Assembly: GCF_003664325.1 (NCBI RefSeq)
Contig: NZ_RCDA01000001.1
Coordinates: forward strand, 496,001 to 560,000
Direction of reading: 5' to 3'
From: Alkalispirillum mobile
GTDB taxonomy: Bacteria > Pseudomonadota > Gammaproteobacteria > Nitrococcales > Halorhodospiraceae
Length of the DNA: 64,000 nucleotides
The notes below the pieces were generated by a model. The model saw nothing but the letters and a program-made list of their open reading frames with translations. It did no database searches and was not told where the DNA came from. Of the stretch, positions 11,075-21,801 are shown one piece after another; the first letter of the stretch is position 1; each line of letters opens with the position of its first letter. A program made the translations under genes and the position numbers.

Positions 11075-11827
11075 TCAGTGGCTGGCGGGCTTTTGCCGGC
11101 TGGCCGACCCACTGGCCGCCGACCCACTAGCCGAAGTAGACCTTCGGCTCGCAGTTTGTCGAGCGGCCTGGCCGGTGGGCTTGCTGCCACCCTTGGCCGC
11201 ACTGCCGGATGCGGCCTCACTGCCACCTGCTGCGTCACCCTCCCCCTCGGAGTTGCCGCCACCGCGACGCCGAGTGCGGGTGGCGGTTGATTCCGCGACC
11301 TGCGACTTCTCGCCGATGGCCGCCGGCGCAACGCCTTGCTCTTCGGCAATCTCCTCTACCTGATGCATCAACGCCTGCTGGCTCTTCATCATGGTGTCGA
11401 CCATGTTCCGCCAGACATCGAAGAACTGTTCCCGGGCCTCGTCGCCCTGCAAGGGCAGGTCCGAGCGGTTGAGATCGAGCCGTCGTGCCTGCTCGAACCA
11501 GCGCTCCCAGAGGGCCGAGCGCGCTTCCAGCCAGTTTTCCATCAGGTTGCAGCTGGTCTCGTTCATATCACTGAGCGGACGCGGCGCGTTTTCATCGCCC
11601 AACCCGGCGTGCCGGCAGAGCTTGATCCACTCCCCCTGCACCCGCAGCGCGTCCTGCACCAGCTTTTCCATGGAATCCAGGTTGTCCTGCCACGCCTTGT
11701 CCAGGTTGTCCGGGGTCTGTCCGGGCTGCACCCCCCACTGCTGCCCGAACTCCATCCATTGCTGCCAACTCCTGTGGGCCATCTCCATCAGGTCCGACAC
11801 CATGTCCGTCGTCTCGCGCTTAGCCAT
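11075..11827 (-). CDS. Phasin-like protein with low-complexity basic tail
   Basis: A 250-residue protein starting at ATG 11827, with AGGAGG 6 bases upstream. Residues 1 to about 165 look mainly helical and rich in Trp, Gln and Met (SWQQWMEFGQQWG, WLEARSALWERWFEQARRLD), as in phasins and related granule-associated proteins that coat polyhydroxyalkanoate. The last 80 residues are a disordered tail of Ala, Gly, Ser, Thr, Arg and Lys (about 190-250), as in PhaF/PhaM-type proteins that bind DNA. No phaC or other PHA gene is in the window, so the role is inference. It could also be another amphipathic surface-binding protein. It has its own candidate promoter. Confidence 0.5.
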   Translation of the reverse strand: MAKRETTDMVSDLMEMAHRSWQQWMEFGQQWGVQPGQTPDNLDKAWQDNLDSMEKLVQDALRVQGEWIKLCRHAGLGDENAPRPLSDMNETSCNLMENWLEARSALWERWFEQARRLDLNRSDLPLQGDEAREQFFDVWRNMVDTMMKSQQALMHQVEEIAEEQGVAPAAIGEKSQVAESTATRTRRRGGGNSEGEGDAAGGSEAASGSAAKGGSKPTGQAARQTASRRSTSASGSAASGSASRQKPASH

Positions 11828-11929
11828 GATTTCCTCCTGCTTACCCAGCGCAAACGTTAGCAAACCGGGGCATTCCGCCACCGCTGATGGGGGTCATACG
11901 CCCACGACGTCAACCAAAATGGAGATTTA

Positions 11930-11958
11930 ATTGTATTTTGACTATCCTAAACAGTTAA
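11930..11958 (-). promoter_or_regulatory. Candidate sigma-70 promoter of the phasin-like gene
   Basis: On the minus strand, TTAACT (11953-11958; 4 of 6) and TACAAT (11930-11935; 5 of 6) are separated by 17 bases in a locally AT-rich stretch. This would give a leader of about 95 bases before the ATG at 11827. Confidence 0.5.
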
Positions 11959-11988
11959 CGTGCGCTTTCCATCTGGGGCCAGTATAGA

Positions 11989-12027
11989 AACGGCCCACCC
12001 GGATAGCCAGTTCCTGAGTGGGCCGTT
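11989..12027 (-). terminator. Hairpin after serS, possible terminator
   Basis: 10-bp perfect inverted repeat AACGGCCCAC / GTGGGCCGTT (11989-11998 with 12018-12027) just downstream of the serS stop. The loop is long (19 bases) and the minus-strand T-run is weak, so termination is only likely. Confidence 0.45.
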
Positions 12028-12049
12028 CGGTTATTAACTCAGACCGTTT

Positions 12050-13381
<1,332 letters not shown>

Positions 13382-14068
13382 TCAGGGACGAAGGAACCGG
13401 CCGCAGCCCTGGTAGTGGCTATCGTCCACCCGTAGCTCCACGGTGGCGTTGAAACGCTCGCCGCTCATGCTGTCGCGACAGGTGGCGCGCTGGATGTGCA
13501 GCTCCACCCGGTGATCATCCGACTCCGCCCGGAACGCGGTGCCACCATCGGGACTGATAAAGGGACTGATCCGATCAAAGGCCAGTTCCCGCTCACCGTA
13601 ATCGAGCGTGATCTCCAGGGCGGGCGTCTGGCTGTTGTTCACCTCGACCATCCACCCCGGCTCCTGGCCCACTGCCCAAAAGCCGGCACCCCGCAGCTCT
13701 GCCTCACGCCATGGCGGGAGCTGGTCAGTGGCCCGGCACTGCAACGCCTCCTCTCCGGCCAGCGTCAGCACGGCCTGGTCTATCCCCTTGGTGTGGAATT
13801 CGTCGCCGTGTCGGTTGGTGTAACGCGCACCGGACGCGGCCTCGTCTAGCGACAGCCCGAGTGTGCCCATCCCGAGGTGGACGATGACCGCGTCGGCCTC
13901 GAACTCCGCGTGCAAACGCACATCACCGCACTGGTACGCCTGGTCCTGGCCGGGCTCGGGCGCGGCTTCCCCGTCCGGTGAGTCTGAACGCTCCGAGGCG
14001 ACCGTGCAGGCCGCGAGTACGAGTGGTGCAATTGCAGCAATAAGCGCTATGCGCAAGCGCGCAGGCAT
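13382..14068 (-). CDS. Lipoprotein with MliC-like (lysozyme inhibitor) and COG3650-like domains
   Basis: A 228-residue probable lipoprotein. The signal ends in the lipobox LVLAAC, so Cys20 would be lipidated. The next domain (about 45-120) has the MliC pattern: a Tyr-x-Cys start (YQCGDVRL), SGARYTNRHGDEFHTKG and a second Cys, as in the c-type lysozyme inhibitors MliC/PliC. The second half (GFWAVGQEPGWMVEV onward) resembles the COG3650 family of uncharacterised envelope proteins. The ATG at 14068 was preferred over the TTG at 14074 because AAGGAG lies 6 bases before it. Lysozyme inhibition is inferred from the family only. Confidence 0.75.
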   Translation of the reverse strand: MPARLRIALIAAIAPLVLAACTVASERSDSPDGEAAPEPGQDQAYQCGDVRLHAEFEADAVIVHLGMGTLGLSLDEAASGARYTNRHGDEFHTKGIDQAVLTLAGEEALQCRATDQLPPWREAELRGAGFWAVGQEPGWMVEVNNSQTPALEITLDYGERELAFDRISPFISPDGGTAFRAESDDHRVELHIQRATCRDSMSGERFNATVELRVDDSHYQGCGRFLRP

Positions 14069-14083
14069 GGGCAACTCCTTGAG

Positions 14084-15472
14084 CTAATCCGGCCGATTCA
14101 GGCCAGCCTTTCGATCCATTTCATGCAGGCGTTCCAGGCGCTCGGCGATGCGACTCTCCAAACCGCGGTCCAGCGGCCGGTAGTAGCGGCGCACCCCCAT
14201 CGCCTCGGGGAAGTAGGTCTCCCCCGCCGCGTAGCCACCGGGTTCATCGTGGGCATAGCGGTAGGCCCGGCCGTAGCCCAGTTCCTTCATGAGCTTGGTG
14301 GGCGCGTTGCGCAGATGGACCGGGATCTCCTGGCTGCCCTGCTCGCGGGCGTCCCGCATGGCGGCGTTGTAGGCCGCGTAGACGGCGTTACTCTTGGGCA
14401 CGCTGGCCATGTAGACCACGGCCTGCCCCAGCGCCAGTTCGCCCTCGGGACTGCCCAGCCGCTCGTAGGCGGCCACCGCGTCCAGGGCAATCTGCAGGGC
14501 CCGGGGGTCGGCGTTACCGATGTCCTCCGAGGCCATGCGGATCACCCGGCGGCCGATGTAGAGCGGGTCGCAGCCGCCATCCACCATCCGGCAGAACCAG
14601 TACAGGGAAGCGTCCGGATCAGAGCCGCGCACCGACTTGTGCAGGGCCGATATCTGCTCGTAGAACGCATCACCACCCTTGTCGAAGCGCCGCGTCCCGC
14701 CAGCCACCGCCTCGCGGATGGCCGGCTCGTCCACGGTATCGGACTCCGCCAGGTCGGCGGCGATCTCGAGGGTCGTCAGGGCGCGGCGGGCATCGCCATC
14801 GGCGGCCCGCACCAGCAGGGCGAGCGCCGGGTCAGCCAGCCGGACCCGGCCACCGTAGCCGCGCTCAGGGTCGGCGACCGCCTGGCGCACTACGTCGGCG
14901 ATGGCGGCCTCGTCCAGGGCACGGAGCACATAGACCCGGGCGCGGGAGAGCAGCGCATTGTTCAGTTCAAAGGAGGGGTTTTCGGTGGTGGCACCGATGA
15001 ACACCACGGTGCCGTCCTCCACCCAGGGCAGGAAGGCATCCTGCTGCGCCTTGTTGAAGCGGTGCACCTCGTCGACGAAGAGGATCGTGCGCCCACCGGC
15101 GGCACGGATCTGGGTGGCCTCCTCCATCGCGGCGCGGATATCCTTTACCCCGGCCATGACCGCCGACAGGGTCAGAAAGCGGGCATCGGCGGCCGCCGCC
15201 ACCAGCCGGGCCAGGGTGGTCTTGCCTGTGCCGGGCGGCCCCCAGAGGATCATGCTGTGGGGGCGACCGGCGCGGATGCTCTCGCGCAACGACCGACCCT
15301 CGCCGAGGATGTGGTCCTGGCCGATAAACTCCTGCAGCCGCCGCGGGCGCATGCGGTCAGCCAGAGGGCGCCCGGCCAGGTCCGCCACACCGCCCCCGGC
15401 GGCAGGCCCTGCCTCTGGTCGGTCGCCGGCCGGCCCGGGCTCCAGCCCCGGCAGCCCCTCCTGGTGGCTCAA
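14084..15472 (-). CDS. rarA: Replication-associated recombination protein A (AAA+ ATPase)
   Basis: RarA/MgsA/WRNIP1-type clamp-loader-like ATPase acting at stalled replication forks. 462 residues. Walker A is GPPGTGKTT at 78-86 and Walker B is ILFVDEVHRFNK near 130-140; the family segment SLYWFCRMVDGGCDPLYIGRR lies in the C-terminal half. A TTG start at 15472, overlapping the lolA stop as TTGA, was chosen because GGAGGG lies about 8 bases upstream and the conserved start of the fold (PLADRMRPRRLQEFIGQ) would be cut by later starts. The order lolA-rarA-serS is common in gammaproteobacteria. Confidence 0.95.
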   Translation of the reverse strand: MSHQEGLPGLEPGPAGDRPEAGPAAGGGVADLAGRPLADRMRPRRLQEFIGQDHILGEGRSLRESIRAGRPHSMILWGPPGTGKTTLARLVAAAADARFLTLSAVMAGVKDIRAAMEEATQIRAAGGRTILFVDEVHRFNKAQQDAFLPWVEDGTVVFIGATTENPSFELNNALLSRARVYVLRALDEAAIADVVRQAVADPERGYGGRVRLADPALALLVRAADGDARRALTTLEIAADLAESDTVDEPAIREAVAGGTRRFDKGGDAFYEQISALHKSVRGSDPDASLYWFCRMVDGGCDPLYIGRRVIRMASEDIGNADPRALQIALDAVAAYERLGSPEGELALGQAVVYMASVPKSNAVYAAYNAAMRDAREQGSQEIPVHLRNAPTKLMKELGYGRAYRYAHDEPGGYAAGETYFPEAMGVRRYYRPLDRGLESRIAERLERLHEMDRKAGLNRPD

Positions 15473-16110
15473 AACGTTTGCCCTCCGCCGGTCTCGATCA
15501 CGTCAGCGCCTTCCGGGGGCTGGAAGTCGAACAGCGCCGAATCGATGCTGGCATCCCGCTCCAGCTCCTCGAGCTTGAGCAGGGTGATCTGGCCCAGGCC
15601 GTCCTCCAGCTCCACCTCCACCGGCACCCCGTCGTCCAACCGCAACAGGACGTACTCGTAGTCCAGGCTGGCCTCACGTGGCTGCAAGGCCACCCGGCCC
15701 GGCTCCGGGAAGCTGAGTTCGAAGGCCGCCTCCAGCTCCTCCAGGGTGCCACCCAGTAGCACCGCCGGCCCACTACCCAGGCTGTCGGCCAGCGTCCGCA
15801 CACTCACCTGCTCCAGGTCCTCGTCGTAGACCCAGAGCTTCTCGCCGTCGGAGACGATCTCCTGCGGCCACGGCTCGCCGTAGTTCCAGCGGAACCGGTC
15901 CGGGCGTTCGATCCAGAACTCGCCGCTGGACTCCTCCAGCACCTGGCCGGACTCATCGCGGGTCTGCTGGGTGAAGCGGCCCTGCAGGCTGGTCACATCG
16001 TCGTAGTAGCGCGCCAGGTCGGCACGGGTCTGCTCTTCGGCTAGCGCCGGCGGGGCACTCAGCCCCAGCAGCAGGAGCAACAGCAGCGGGAACAGCGGGG
16101 TGATGCGCAT
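15469..16110 (-). CDS. lolA: Outer-membrane lipoprotein carrier protein
   Basis: Periplasmic chaperone that takes lipoproteins from the LolCDE transporter and delivers them to LolB. 213 residues. The signal peptide ends near residue 24 (LLLLLLLGLSAPPALA). LolA features: LQGRFTQQTRDESGQVLEESSGEFWIERPDRFRWNY, then the WVYDEDLEQVSV strand (three-part description of one continuous domain). It sits 33 bases downstream of ftsK and overlaps the rarA start by 4 bases, so ftsK-lolA-rarA are probably co-transcribed. Confidence 0.95.
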   Translation of the reverse strand: MRITPLFPLLLLLLLGLSAPPALAEEQTRADLARYYDDVTSLQGRFTQQTRDESGQVLEESSGEFWIERPDRFRWNYGEPWPQEIVSDGEKLWVYDEDLEQVSVRTLADSLGSGPAVLLGGTLEELEAAFELSFPEPGRVALQPREASLDYEYVLLRLDDGVPVEVELEDGLGQITLLKLEELERDASIDSALFDFQPPEGADVIETGGGQTF

Positions 16111-16143
16111 AGGCTCAATACTCCTCGACTCGCGCCCTGGCCG

Positions 16144-18528
16144 TCAGTCTTTGGGGGGCGGCGGGGCCAGTACCTCGCGGCTGCCATTGGGCTGCAGCGC
16201 GCTGACCACCCCCGCGGCCTCCATCTCTTCGACGATACGGGCGGCACGGTTGTATCCGATCTTCAGGCGCCGCTGCACCCCGGATATGGAGGCCCGGCGG
16301 GTCTCGGTGACCACCGCGACCGCCTGGTCGTACAGCGGATCCTGCTCGCCGTCGCCGCCGCCCTCGCCCGGAATGCCGGGAATGGGCGCGGTGTCGGTCG
16401 TATCCTGAAGGACCTCGTCCACGTAGTCGGGTTCCCCGGTCTGGCGGATAAAGTCCGCCACCCGGTGTACCTCCTGGTCGGAGACGAAGGCGCCGTGAAC
16501 GCGGTTGGGCATGCCGGAACCGGGAGCGAGGTAAAGCATGTCGCCGTGCCCCAGCAGCGCTTCGGCGCCCTGCTGGTCGAGGATGGTGCGCGAGTCCACC
16601 CGCGAGGAAACCTGGAAGGCGATCCGCGTGGGGATGTTGGCCTTGATCAGGCCGGTGATCACGTCCACCGACGGGCGCTGGGTGGCCAGGATCAGGTGGA
16701 TGCCCGCCGCCCGGGCCTTCTGCGCCAGCCGGGCGATCAACTCTTCGACCTTCTTGCCCACGATCATCATCATGTCGGCGAACTCGTCCACCACCACGAC
16801 GATGAAGGGCAGCGGCTCCAGCTCCGGCGCCTCGGGCTCCACGTCGTAGCCCATCTGCTCGTCCGGCTTCCACAACGGGTCGCGCAGTGGCTCGCCCTGC
16901 TCCCGGGCCTGACGCACCTTCTTGTTGTACCCGGCCAGGTTCCGCACCCCCACCGAGGCCATCAGCTTGTAGCGGCGCTCCATCTCGGCCACGCACCAGC
17001 GCAGGGCGTTGGCCGCCTCCTTCATGTCGGTGACCACCGGCGAGAGCAGATGCGGGATGTCGTCGTAGACCGACAGTTCGAGCATCTTGGGGTCGATCAT
17101 GATCAGGCGCACCTGCTCGGGGCCGTTGCGGTAGAGCAGGCTGAGAATCATGGAGTTGACCCCGACCGACTTGCCCGAGCCGGTGGTGCCTGCCACCAGC
17201 AGGTGGGGCATCTTGGCCAGGTCCGCCACCACCGGGTGGCCGCCGATATCCTGCCCCAGCGCCATGGTGAGCGGCGCCTGGGCCTTTTCGTACTCCGCAG
17301 AGCGGATGATCTCGGAAAAGGCGATGAGCTGCCGGTGCTCGTTGGGGATTTCCAGCCCCATCACCGACTTGCCCGGAATCACCTCGATAACCCGCACCGA
17401 TATGACCGCCAGGGAGCGGGCCAGGTCACGCGACAGGTTGGTGATCTGGCTGGCCTTCACGCCCTTGGCCGGCTTGAGCTCGAAGCGGGTGATGACCGGC
17501 CCGGGCTGGACAGTGGTGACCTCCACCTCGATACCGAAATCCGCCAGCTTGGCTTCCACCAGCCGCGACATCTCCTCCAGTTCCTGCTCGGAGTAGCCCG
17601 GCTGATGCTCGGGTGGCGAGTCCAGCAGGCTTGCGGGCGGGTGCGCCCCGGGCGCCGGTTTGTCGTGGAAGAGCTCGATCTGCTGGCCCTTGGCCCCGCC
17701 GCGCGAGGTATCCGGCGCCGGTGCCTTGGGCTTGGGCATGCTGGGCAGGGCGGGTGTGATCTTGGGCGCCTTCCGGGCAACACTTTTCGGCTTCGATGGC
17801 GCCCGGACCTCCGGCTGCCGCGCCCGCGCCTCACGCGCTGCCCGCGCGCGCTCGGCCTGGCGCTCGCGGTACGCCGCCAGCCCCTCGCGCAGGCGCGCCA
17901 GCTGTTTACCACTCCACCCAGTCGCCCGGAACGCCAGCCTGCCGGTGCGGTCCATGAGCCCCAGCCACGACAGACCCGTGCACAAGGTAATGCCACCGAG
18001 GAACAGCGCCAGCGCGAACAGCGTTGCCCCCTCGAAATTCAACAACCCGCCGAGCCCGCTGCCGACCAGGTCGCCCAGCACCCCGCCGGCGGACAGGGGC
18101 ACCGTTTCGGGTATCGTACTGAAGTGCAGCGCCGCCAACCCGGCACCGGACGCCAGGGTGACGACGAACCCCACACCCCGCACGGCGAGAATGCCACCAT
18201 CCAGCTTCCCGCCGTCGCGCCGCCAACACCAGGCCAGCCACGCCGCGTAACCCATCATGAGTGGGAACAGGTACGCCAGGTAGCCAAACAGGTACAGGGT
18301 GAAATCGGCAAACCAGGCGCCCACCACGCCGCCCGCGTTGTGCACTTGTTCGGTATGGGCGCTGTAACTCCAGCCCGGATCCTGCGGATGGTAGGTGACC
18401 AACGCCAACAGCATGAACACGGCCACCGCAGCCAGCACCAGCAGGAGTGCCTCCCGCAGGCGACGGGTCACGTGGTGCCCCAAGGCGGAGGGCGCGGGCT
18501 TTTTGGTTTGCGATCGGGCCACGGTCAT
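16144..18528 (-). CDS. ftsK: DNA translocase FtsK
   Basis: Septal DNA pump that moves chromosome ends and activates XerCD at dif. 794 residues. Four N-terminal membrane segments lie between about 25 and 185. A linker rich in Arg, Ala and Pro (about 205-280) is much shorter than in E. coli FtsK (about 1330 residues in total), closer to the SpoIIIE/short-FtsK size. The motor domain has Walker A GTTGSGKS near 446-453, Walker [15 protein letters not shown] near 556, and [18 protein letters not shown]. The C-terminal gamma winged helix (about 725-790) reads DNA polarity signals ([23 protein letters not shown] region). It heads the ftsK-lolA-rarA unit. Confidence 0.96.
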   Translation of the reverse strand: MTVARSQTKKPAPSALGHHVTRRLREALLLVLAAVAVFMLLALVTYHPQDPGWSYSAHTEQVHNAGGVVGAWFADFTLYLFGYLAYLFPLMMGYAAWLAWCWRRDGGKLDGGILAVRGVGFVVTLASGAGLAALHFSTIPETVPLSAGGVLGDLVGSGLGGLLNFEGATLFALALFLGGITLCTGLSWLGLMDRTGRLAFRATGWSGKQLARLREGLAAYRERQAERARAAREARARQPEVRAPSKPKSVARKAPKITPALPSMPKPKAPAPDTSRGGAKGQQIELFHDKPAPGAHPPASLLDSPPEHQPGYSEQELEEMSRLVEAKLADFGIEVEVTTVQPGPVITRFELKPAKGVKASQITNLSRDLARSLAVISVRVIEVIPGKSVMGLEIPNEHRQLIAFSEIIRSAEYEKAQAPLTMALGQDIGGHPVVADLAKMPHLLVAGTTGSGKSVGVNSMILSLLYRNGPEQVRLIMIDPKMLELSVYDDIPHLLSPVVTDMKEAANALRWCVAEMERRYKLMASVGVRNLAGYNKKVRQAREQGEPLRDPLWKPDEQMGYDVEPEAPELEPLPFIVVVVDEFADMMMIVGKKVEELIARLAQKARAAGIHLILATQRPSVDVITGLIKANIPTRIAFQVSSRVDSRTILDQQGAEALLGHGDMLYLAPGSGMPNRVHGAFVSDQEVHRVADFIRQTGEPDYVDEVLQDTTDTAPIPGIPGEGGGDGEQDPLYDQAVAVVTETRRASISGVQRRLKIGYNRAARIVEEMEAAGVVSALQPNGSREVLAPPPPKD

Positions 18529-18705
18529 TCGGTCATCAGCTGCTGGGCCGGGCTTTCCGGCAGAAGGAGAAGTATCAATTCAGTCAGAAGGATACAGCGA
18601 TTTCCTCAGGCTGTCACCCAAGAGTCCATGCGGGCACCCAGCCGGACACCCGCCCGGTGGTGGTGATATGATCGGTCATGAATCTGGCGCGACCCGGCAG
18701 AACCC

Positions 18706-19482
18706 ATGCAACGGCTTTACTGGCTGGACGAACATAACCCGCGCAGTCCCTTCCCCGCCGCAGAGCAGGCCATGGACGAGCCCAACGGCCTGCTGGCGGT
18801 GGGCGGCGACCTGTCGCCCGTGCGCCTGGAACAGGCCTACCGCCAGGGGATATTCCCCTGGTACGGCCCCGGCCAGCCCATCCTCTGGTGGAGCCCGGAC
18901 CCACGCTGCATGTTCCACCCCGGCTGGCTCCATGTGAGCCGCCGCCTGGCGCGCCGGCTCCGGAGCGACACCTTCACGGTCACACTGGACACCGACTTTC
19001 GCGGCGTCATATGCGGGTGCGCCGCCCCCCGCGCGGACCAGCCGGGCACCTGGATCGTGCCCGAAATGATGGCGGCCTACGAGGAATTATTCCATCTGGG
19101 CGTCGCCCACTCGGTGGAGTGCTGGGACGACCGGGGCGAACTGGTCGGTGGGTTATACGGCGTCGCCCTGCACGGGGCCTTCTTCGGCGAGAGCATGTTC
19201 AGCCACCGCACCGATGCCTCCAAGGCCTGCATGGCCTGGCTCAGTGCACAGCTCCACCGGTGGGGCTTCAGGTTGTTCGACTGCCAGGTGAGTTCGCCGC
19301 ACCTGCAACGCATGGGCGCCGTGGACGTCAGCCGGTCACGCTTTTTGCGGGAGTTGGAAGCGGCCCTTGCAAGGCCACACCGGCGCGGCCCCTGGCAGTT
19401 TGACCCGGACCTGGACCCGGTGGCCGTGCATCGTCAGTTCCAGACCCGTGCCACCGCACCGGAGGTGCTCCATGGGGCGTAG
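18706..19482 (+). CDS. aat: Leucyl/phenylalanyl-tRNA-protein transferase
   Basis: Adds Leu or Phe from aminoacyl-tRNA to N-terminal Lys or Arg of proteins, making N-degrons for ClpS/ClpAP. 258 residues. Family hallmarks: FPPxxxA-like start [38 protein letters not shown], then [18 protein letters not shown] and [15 protein letters not shown] -10-like TATGAT at 18667-18672 lies upstream. The 3' end overlaps bpt by 11 bases, so the two N-end-rule transferases are coupled. Confidence 0.95.
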   Translation: MQRLYWLDEHNPRSPFPAAEQAMDEPNGLLAVGGDLSPVRLEQAYRQGIFPWYGPGQPILWWSPDPRCMFHPGWLHVSRRLARRLRSDTFTVTLDTDFRGVICGCAAPRADQPGTWIVPEMMAAYEELFHLGVAHSVECWDDRGELVGGLYGVALHGAFFGESMFSHRTDASKACMAWLSAQLHRWGFRLFDCQVSSPHLQRMGAVDVSRSRFLRELEAALARPHRRGPWQFDPDLDPVAVHRQFQTRATAPEVLHGA

Positions 19483-20191
19483 CGACCTGCTCCGCCGACT
19501 GCCGGTGTACGCCACCGGCGACCACGCCTGCCCCTACCTGGATGGCGAGACCGCCTGCACCTGGTTCGTGGACCCGGAGGCCTCTCTCTCGCCCGGCCTT
19601 TACAGTAACCTGATACGCCAGGGCTACCGGCGCAGCGGCAGCTATATCTACCGGCCCGGCTGCGAGGACTGTCACGCCTGCCAGTCCCTGCGCATCCCGG
19701 TGGCGGCCTTCCGCCCCCGACGGCGCCACCGGCGCTGCCTCAAGGCCAATTCCGGTGCCCTGGTGCAACCGCTGCCGCCGGAGTACCGGGACGAGCACTA
19801 CCGGTTGTACTGCGACTACCTGCAGGCCCGCCATCCGGGCAGCGAGATGGCCGATCCGTCGATCGGCGAGTACCTGGAGTTCCTGCGCGCCGATTGGTGC
19901 GAGACCCTCTTCTACGAGTTCCGCGACGAGCGCGACGAGCTGCTCGGCGTGGCGGTGACGGATCTGGTGGCCGACGGCCTGTCCGCCGTCTACACGTTCT
20001 TCCGCCCGGACCTGCCCCGGCGCAGCCTGGGCACACTCGGCATCCTCTGGCAGATCAACGAGGCCCAGCGCCTGGGGTTGAGTTACGTCTACCTGGGGTA
20101 CTGGGTGGCCGGGTGCGAATCCATGCGCTACAAGTCGGACTTCCGGCCGCACGAGGTATACACCGGTGGCCGATGGGTCACCGTGGATTAA
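19472..20191 (+). CDS. bpt: Aspartate/glutamate leucyltransferase (arginyl-transferase family)
   Basis: Transfers Leu from Leu-tRNA to N-terminal Asp or Glu (bacterial Bpt; older annotations call it arginyl-tRNA-protein transferase). 239 residues from the ATG at 19472, which has GGAGGT 6 bases upstream inside the end of aat. The N-terminal Cys motif is present: CPY near residue 22, then [15 protein letters not shown] near 62-76. The C-terminal half is the GNAT-like fold with [15 protein letters not shown] and [15 protein letters not shown]. The stop overlaps by 4 bases the stop of the convergent thioesterase gene. The often-adjacent infA is not next to it here. Confidence 0.95.
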   Translation: MGRSDLLRRLPVYATGDHACPYLDGETACTWFVDPEASLSPGLYSNLIRQGYRRSGSYIYRPGCEDCHACQSLRIPVAAFRPRRRHRRCLKANSGALVQPLPPEYRDEHYRLYCDYLQARHPGSEMADPSIGEYLEFLRADWCETLFYEFRDERDELLGVAVTDLVADGLSAVYTFFRPDLPRRSLGTLGILWQINEAQRLGLSYVYLGYWVAGCESMRYKSDFRPHEVYTGGRWVTVD

Positions 20192-20601
20192 CGGCCGGCA
20201 TCCGGCGGGATCGAATAGGTTCCCACCGCGTGGGCCACCGGGTCCTCCCAGCCCTCGGAGTAAAGCGAAACCTCCCCCACCGCCAACGACCGGCCCACCT
20301 TGAGCAGGGTGCAACGGGCGATGATGTCCCGGTCCGCCGACGGCTTGCGCAGGAAGTTGATATTCAGATTGGTGGTCACCGCGAGCGGCACGATCCCGAT
20401 GGCACCGAGCAGCGCCACGTAGAGCGCCACGTCGGCCACCGCCATCATCACCGGGCCGGATACGGTACCACCGGGGCGCAGCTCATCTTCGCCGATGGGG
20501 TGGCGCACGCTGGCGCTGCGGTGCCCCACCGCCTCCACCGTGCAGCGGGTCTGGGGGAACTCGGCGGCCAGAAACGCCGCGATCTCTGCCTTGCTGGTCA
20601 A
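20188..20601 (-). CDS. PaaI-type hotdog thioesterase
   Basis: A 137-residue single hotdog domain of the PaaI/YbgC-like acyl-CoA thioesterase superfamily; the acyl substrate is unknown. Family segment: RPGGTVSGPVMMAVADVALYVALL, where the Asp of VADVA sits in the usual catalytic region, followed by VTTNLNINFLRKP. The frame is open into the cysteine synthase gene. A TTG start at 20601 is chosen because GGAGG lies 6 bases upstream and it sits just after the cysteine synthase stop. It is probably co-transcribed with that gene. Confidence 0.8.
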   Translation of the reverse strand: MTSKAEIAAFLAAEFPQTRCTVEAVGHRSASVRHPIGEDELRPGGTVSGPVMMAVADVALYVALLGAIGIVPLAVTTNLNINFLRKPSADRDIIARCTLLKVGRSLAVGEVSLYSEGWEDPVAHAVGTYSIPPDAGR

Positions 20602-20615
20602 AAAGGACCTCCGGG

Positions 20616-21617
20616 TCAGCCCTGCGGGATGTCCCCGGTAGTCTCCGGCGCCAGCCCCTTCTCGCGCAACCATTCAGGATTGAACAGGCGGGAGTAGTAG
20701 CGCGCGCCCCCGTCGCAGAGGATGGTGGCCACGGTATGGCCCGGCCCGAGTGCCTGCGCCAGGCGCACCGCCGCCCCCAGGTTGATCCCGCAGGAACTGC
20801 CCAGAAACAGACCCTCCTGGTGGAGGGCCTGGTAGACCTGCTGCACGGCCTCCGGGTCGGCGATGCTGTAGGCATCGTCGATGGGGGTCCCCTCCAGGTT
20901 GGCGGTGACCCGGGTACTGCCGATACCCTCGGTAATGGACCCGCTGCCCACCACCTCCGGGGTGCCTTTCTTCACGTACCGGTAGAGCGCACTGCCGTGG
21001 GGATCGGCCAGCACGCACCGCACCTGGGCCGACTGCTCCTTGAGGTAGCGGGCCACCCCGGCCAGGGTGCCACCGGTGCCGGTGGCCGCCACGAAACCGT
21101 CCAGCCGCCCCCCGGTCTGCGCCCAGATCTCCGGGCCGGTGGTCTCGTAATGCGCCTGGCGATTGGCGATGTTATCGAACTGGTTGGCCCAGATGGCGTT
21201 GTCCATCTCGTCCGCCATGCGCCCCGCCACCTTCTGGTAGTTGTTCGGGTCCTTGTAGGGGCGTGCCGGCACGGTATGCACCTCCGCGCCCAGCGTGCGC
21301 AGCAGGTCGATCTTCTCCCGGGTCTGGGTTTCGGGGATAACGATGACACAGCGATAGCCCCGCGCATTGCAGAGGTGCGCCAGGCCGATACCGGTGTTGC
21401 CCGCGGTGCCCTCCACCACCGTGCCGCCCGGGCGCAGCAGGCCCCGCCGTTCGGCATCAAGGATGATGTAGAGGGCCGCACGGTCCTTCACCGAGCCACC
21501 CGGGTTCATGAACTCGGCCTTGCCCAGAATCTCGCAGCCGGTCTGCTCGGAAAGCCGTTTGAGGCGGATCAGGGGGGTGTTACCCACTGCCCCGGCGAAA
21601 CCGTCACATACATCCAT
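20616..21617 (-). CDS. cysK: Cysteine synthase (PLP-dependent, O-acetylserine sulfhydrylase family)
   Basis: Makes cysteine from O-acetylserine and sulfide. 333 residues from the ATG at 21617, which follows GGGAGG by 7 bases; the frame runs further upstream but without family similarity. The PLP lysine is Lys44 in NPGGSVKDRAA, and the phosphate/substrate loop is EGTAGNTG at 69-76. The C-terminal GSITEGIG and SSCGINLGAAVRLA segments also match the fold. The sequence lies between CysK and the cystathionine-beta-synthase catalytic core, so substrate preference is not certain. A cysB gene lies in the same window. Confidence 0.85.
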   Translation of the reverse strand: MDVCDGFAGAVGNTPLIRLKRLSEQTGCEILGKAEFMNPGGSVKDRAALYIILDAERRGLLRPGGTVVEGTAGNTGIGLAHLCNARGYRCVIVIPETQTREKIDLLRTLGAEVHTVPARPYKDPNNYQKVAGRMADEMDNAIWANQFDNIANRQAHYETTGPEIWAQTGGRLDGFVAATGTGGTLAGVARYLKEQSAQVRCVLADPHGSALYRYVKKGTPEVVGSGSITEGIGSTRVTANLEGTPIDDAYSIADPEAVQQVYQALHQEGLFLGSSCGINLGAAVRLAQALGPGHTVATILCDGGARYYSRLFNPEWLREKGLAPETTGDIPQG

Positions 21618-21801
21618 CGGCGCGCCTCCCGCGATCACTGCTCGGTCGTGTCCCCAGTATGGCAATTCCTGCGCGCCATGGCCCCCAAGCTGTCCCTTTA
21701 CCCCACGGCAGCCGGCATCCTCGGGTTCTTCTACTAAATTGAGGGGTTGTGGCCGGCCATGAGCGCGGGCCCGCATTGGCGAAGCGGAGAGAGCATTACC
21801 G

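Noticed and set aside
16465-18666. 733-residue open frame on the plus strand opposite ftsK
   Set aside because: Composition rich in His, Gln, Arg and Gly with no motif; it mirrors the GC-rich codon pattern of ftsK, which is certain.
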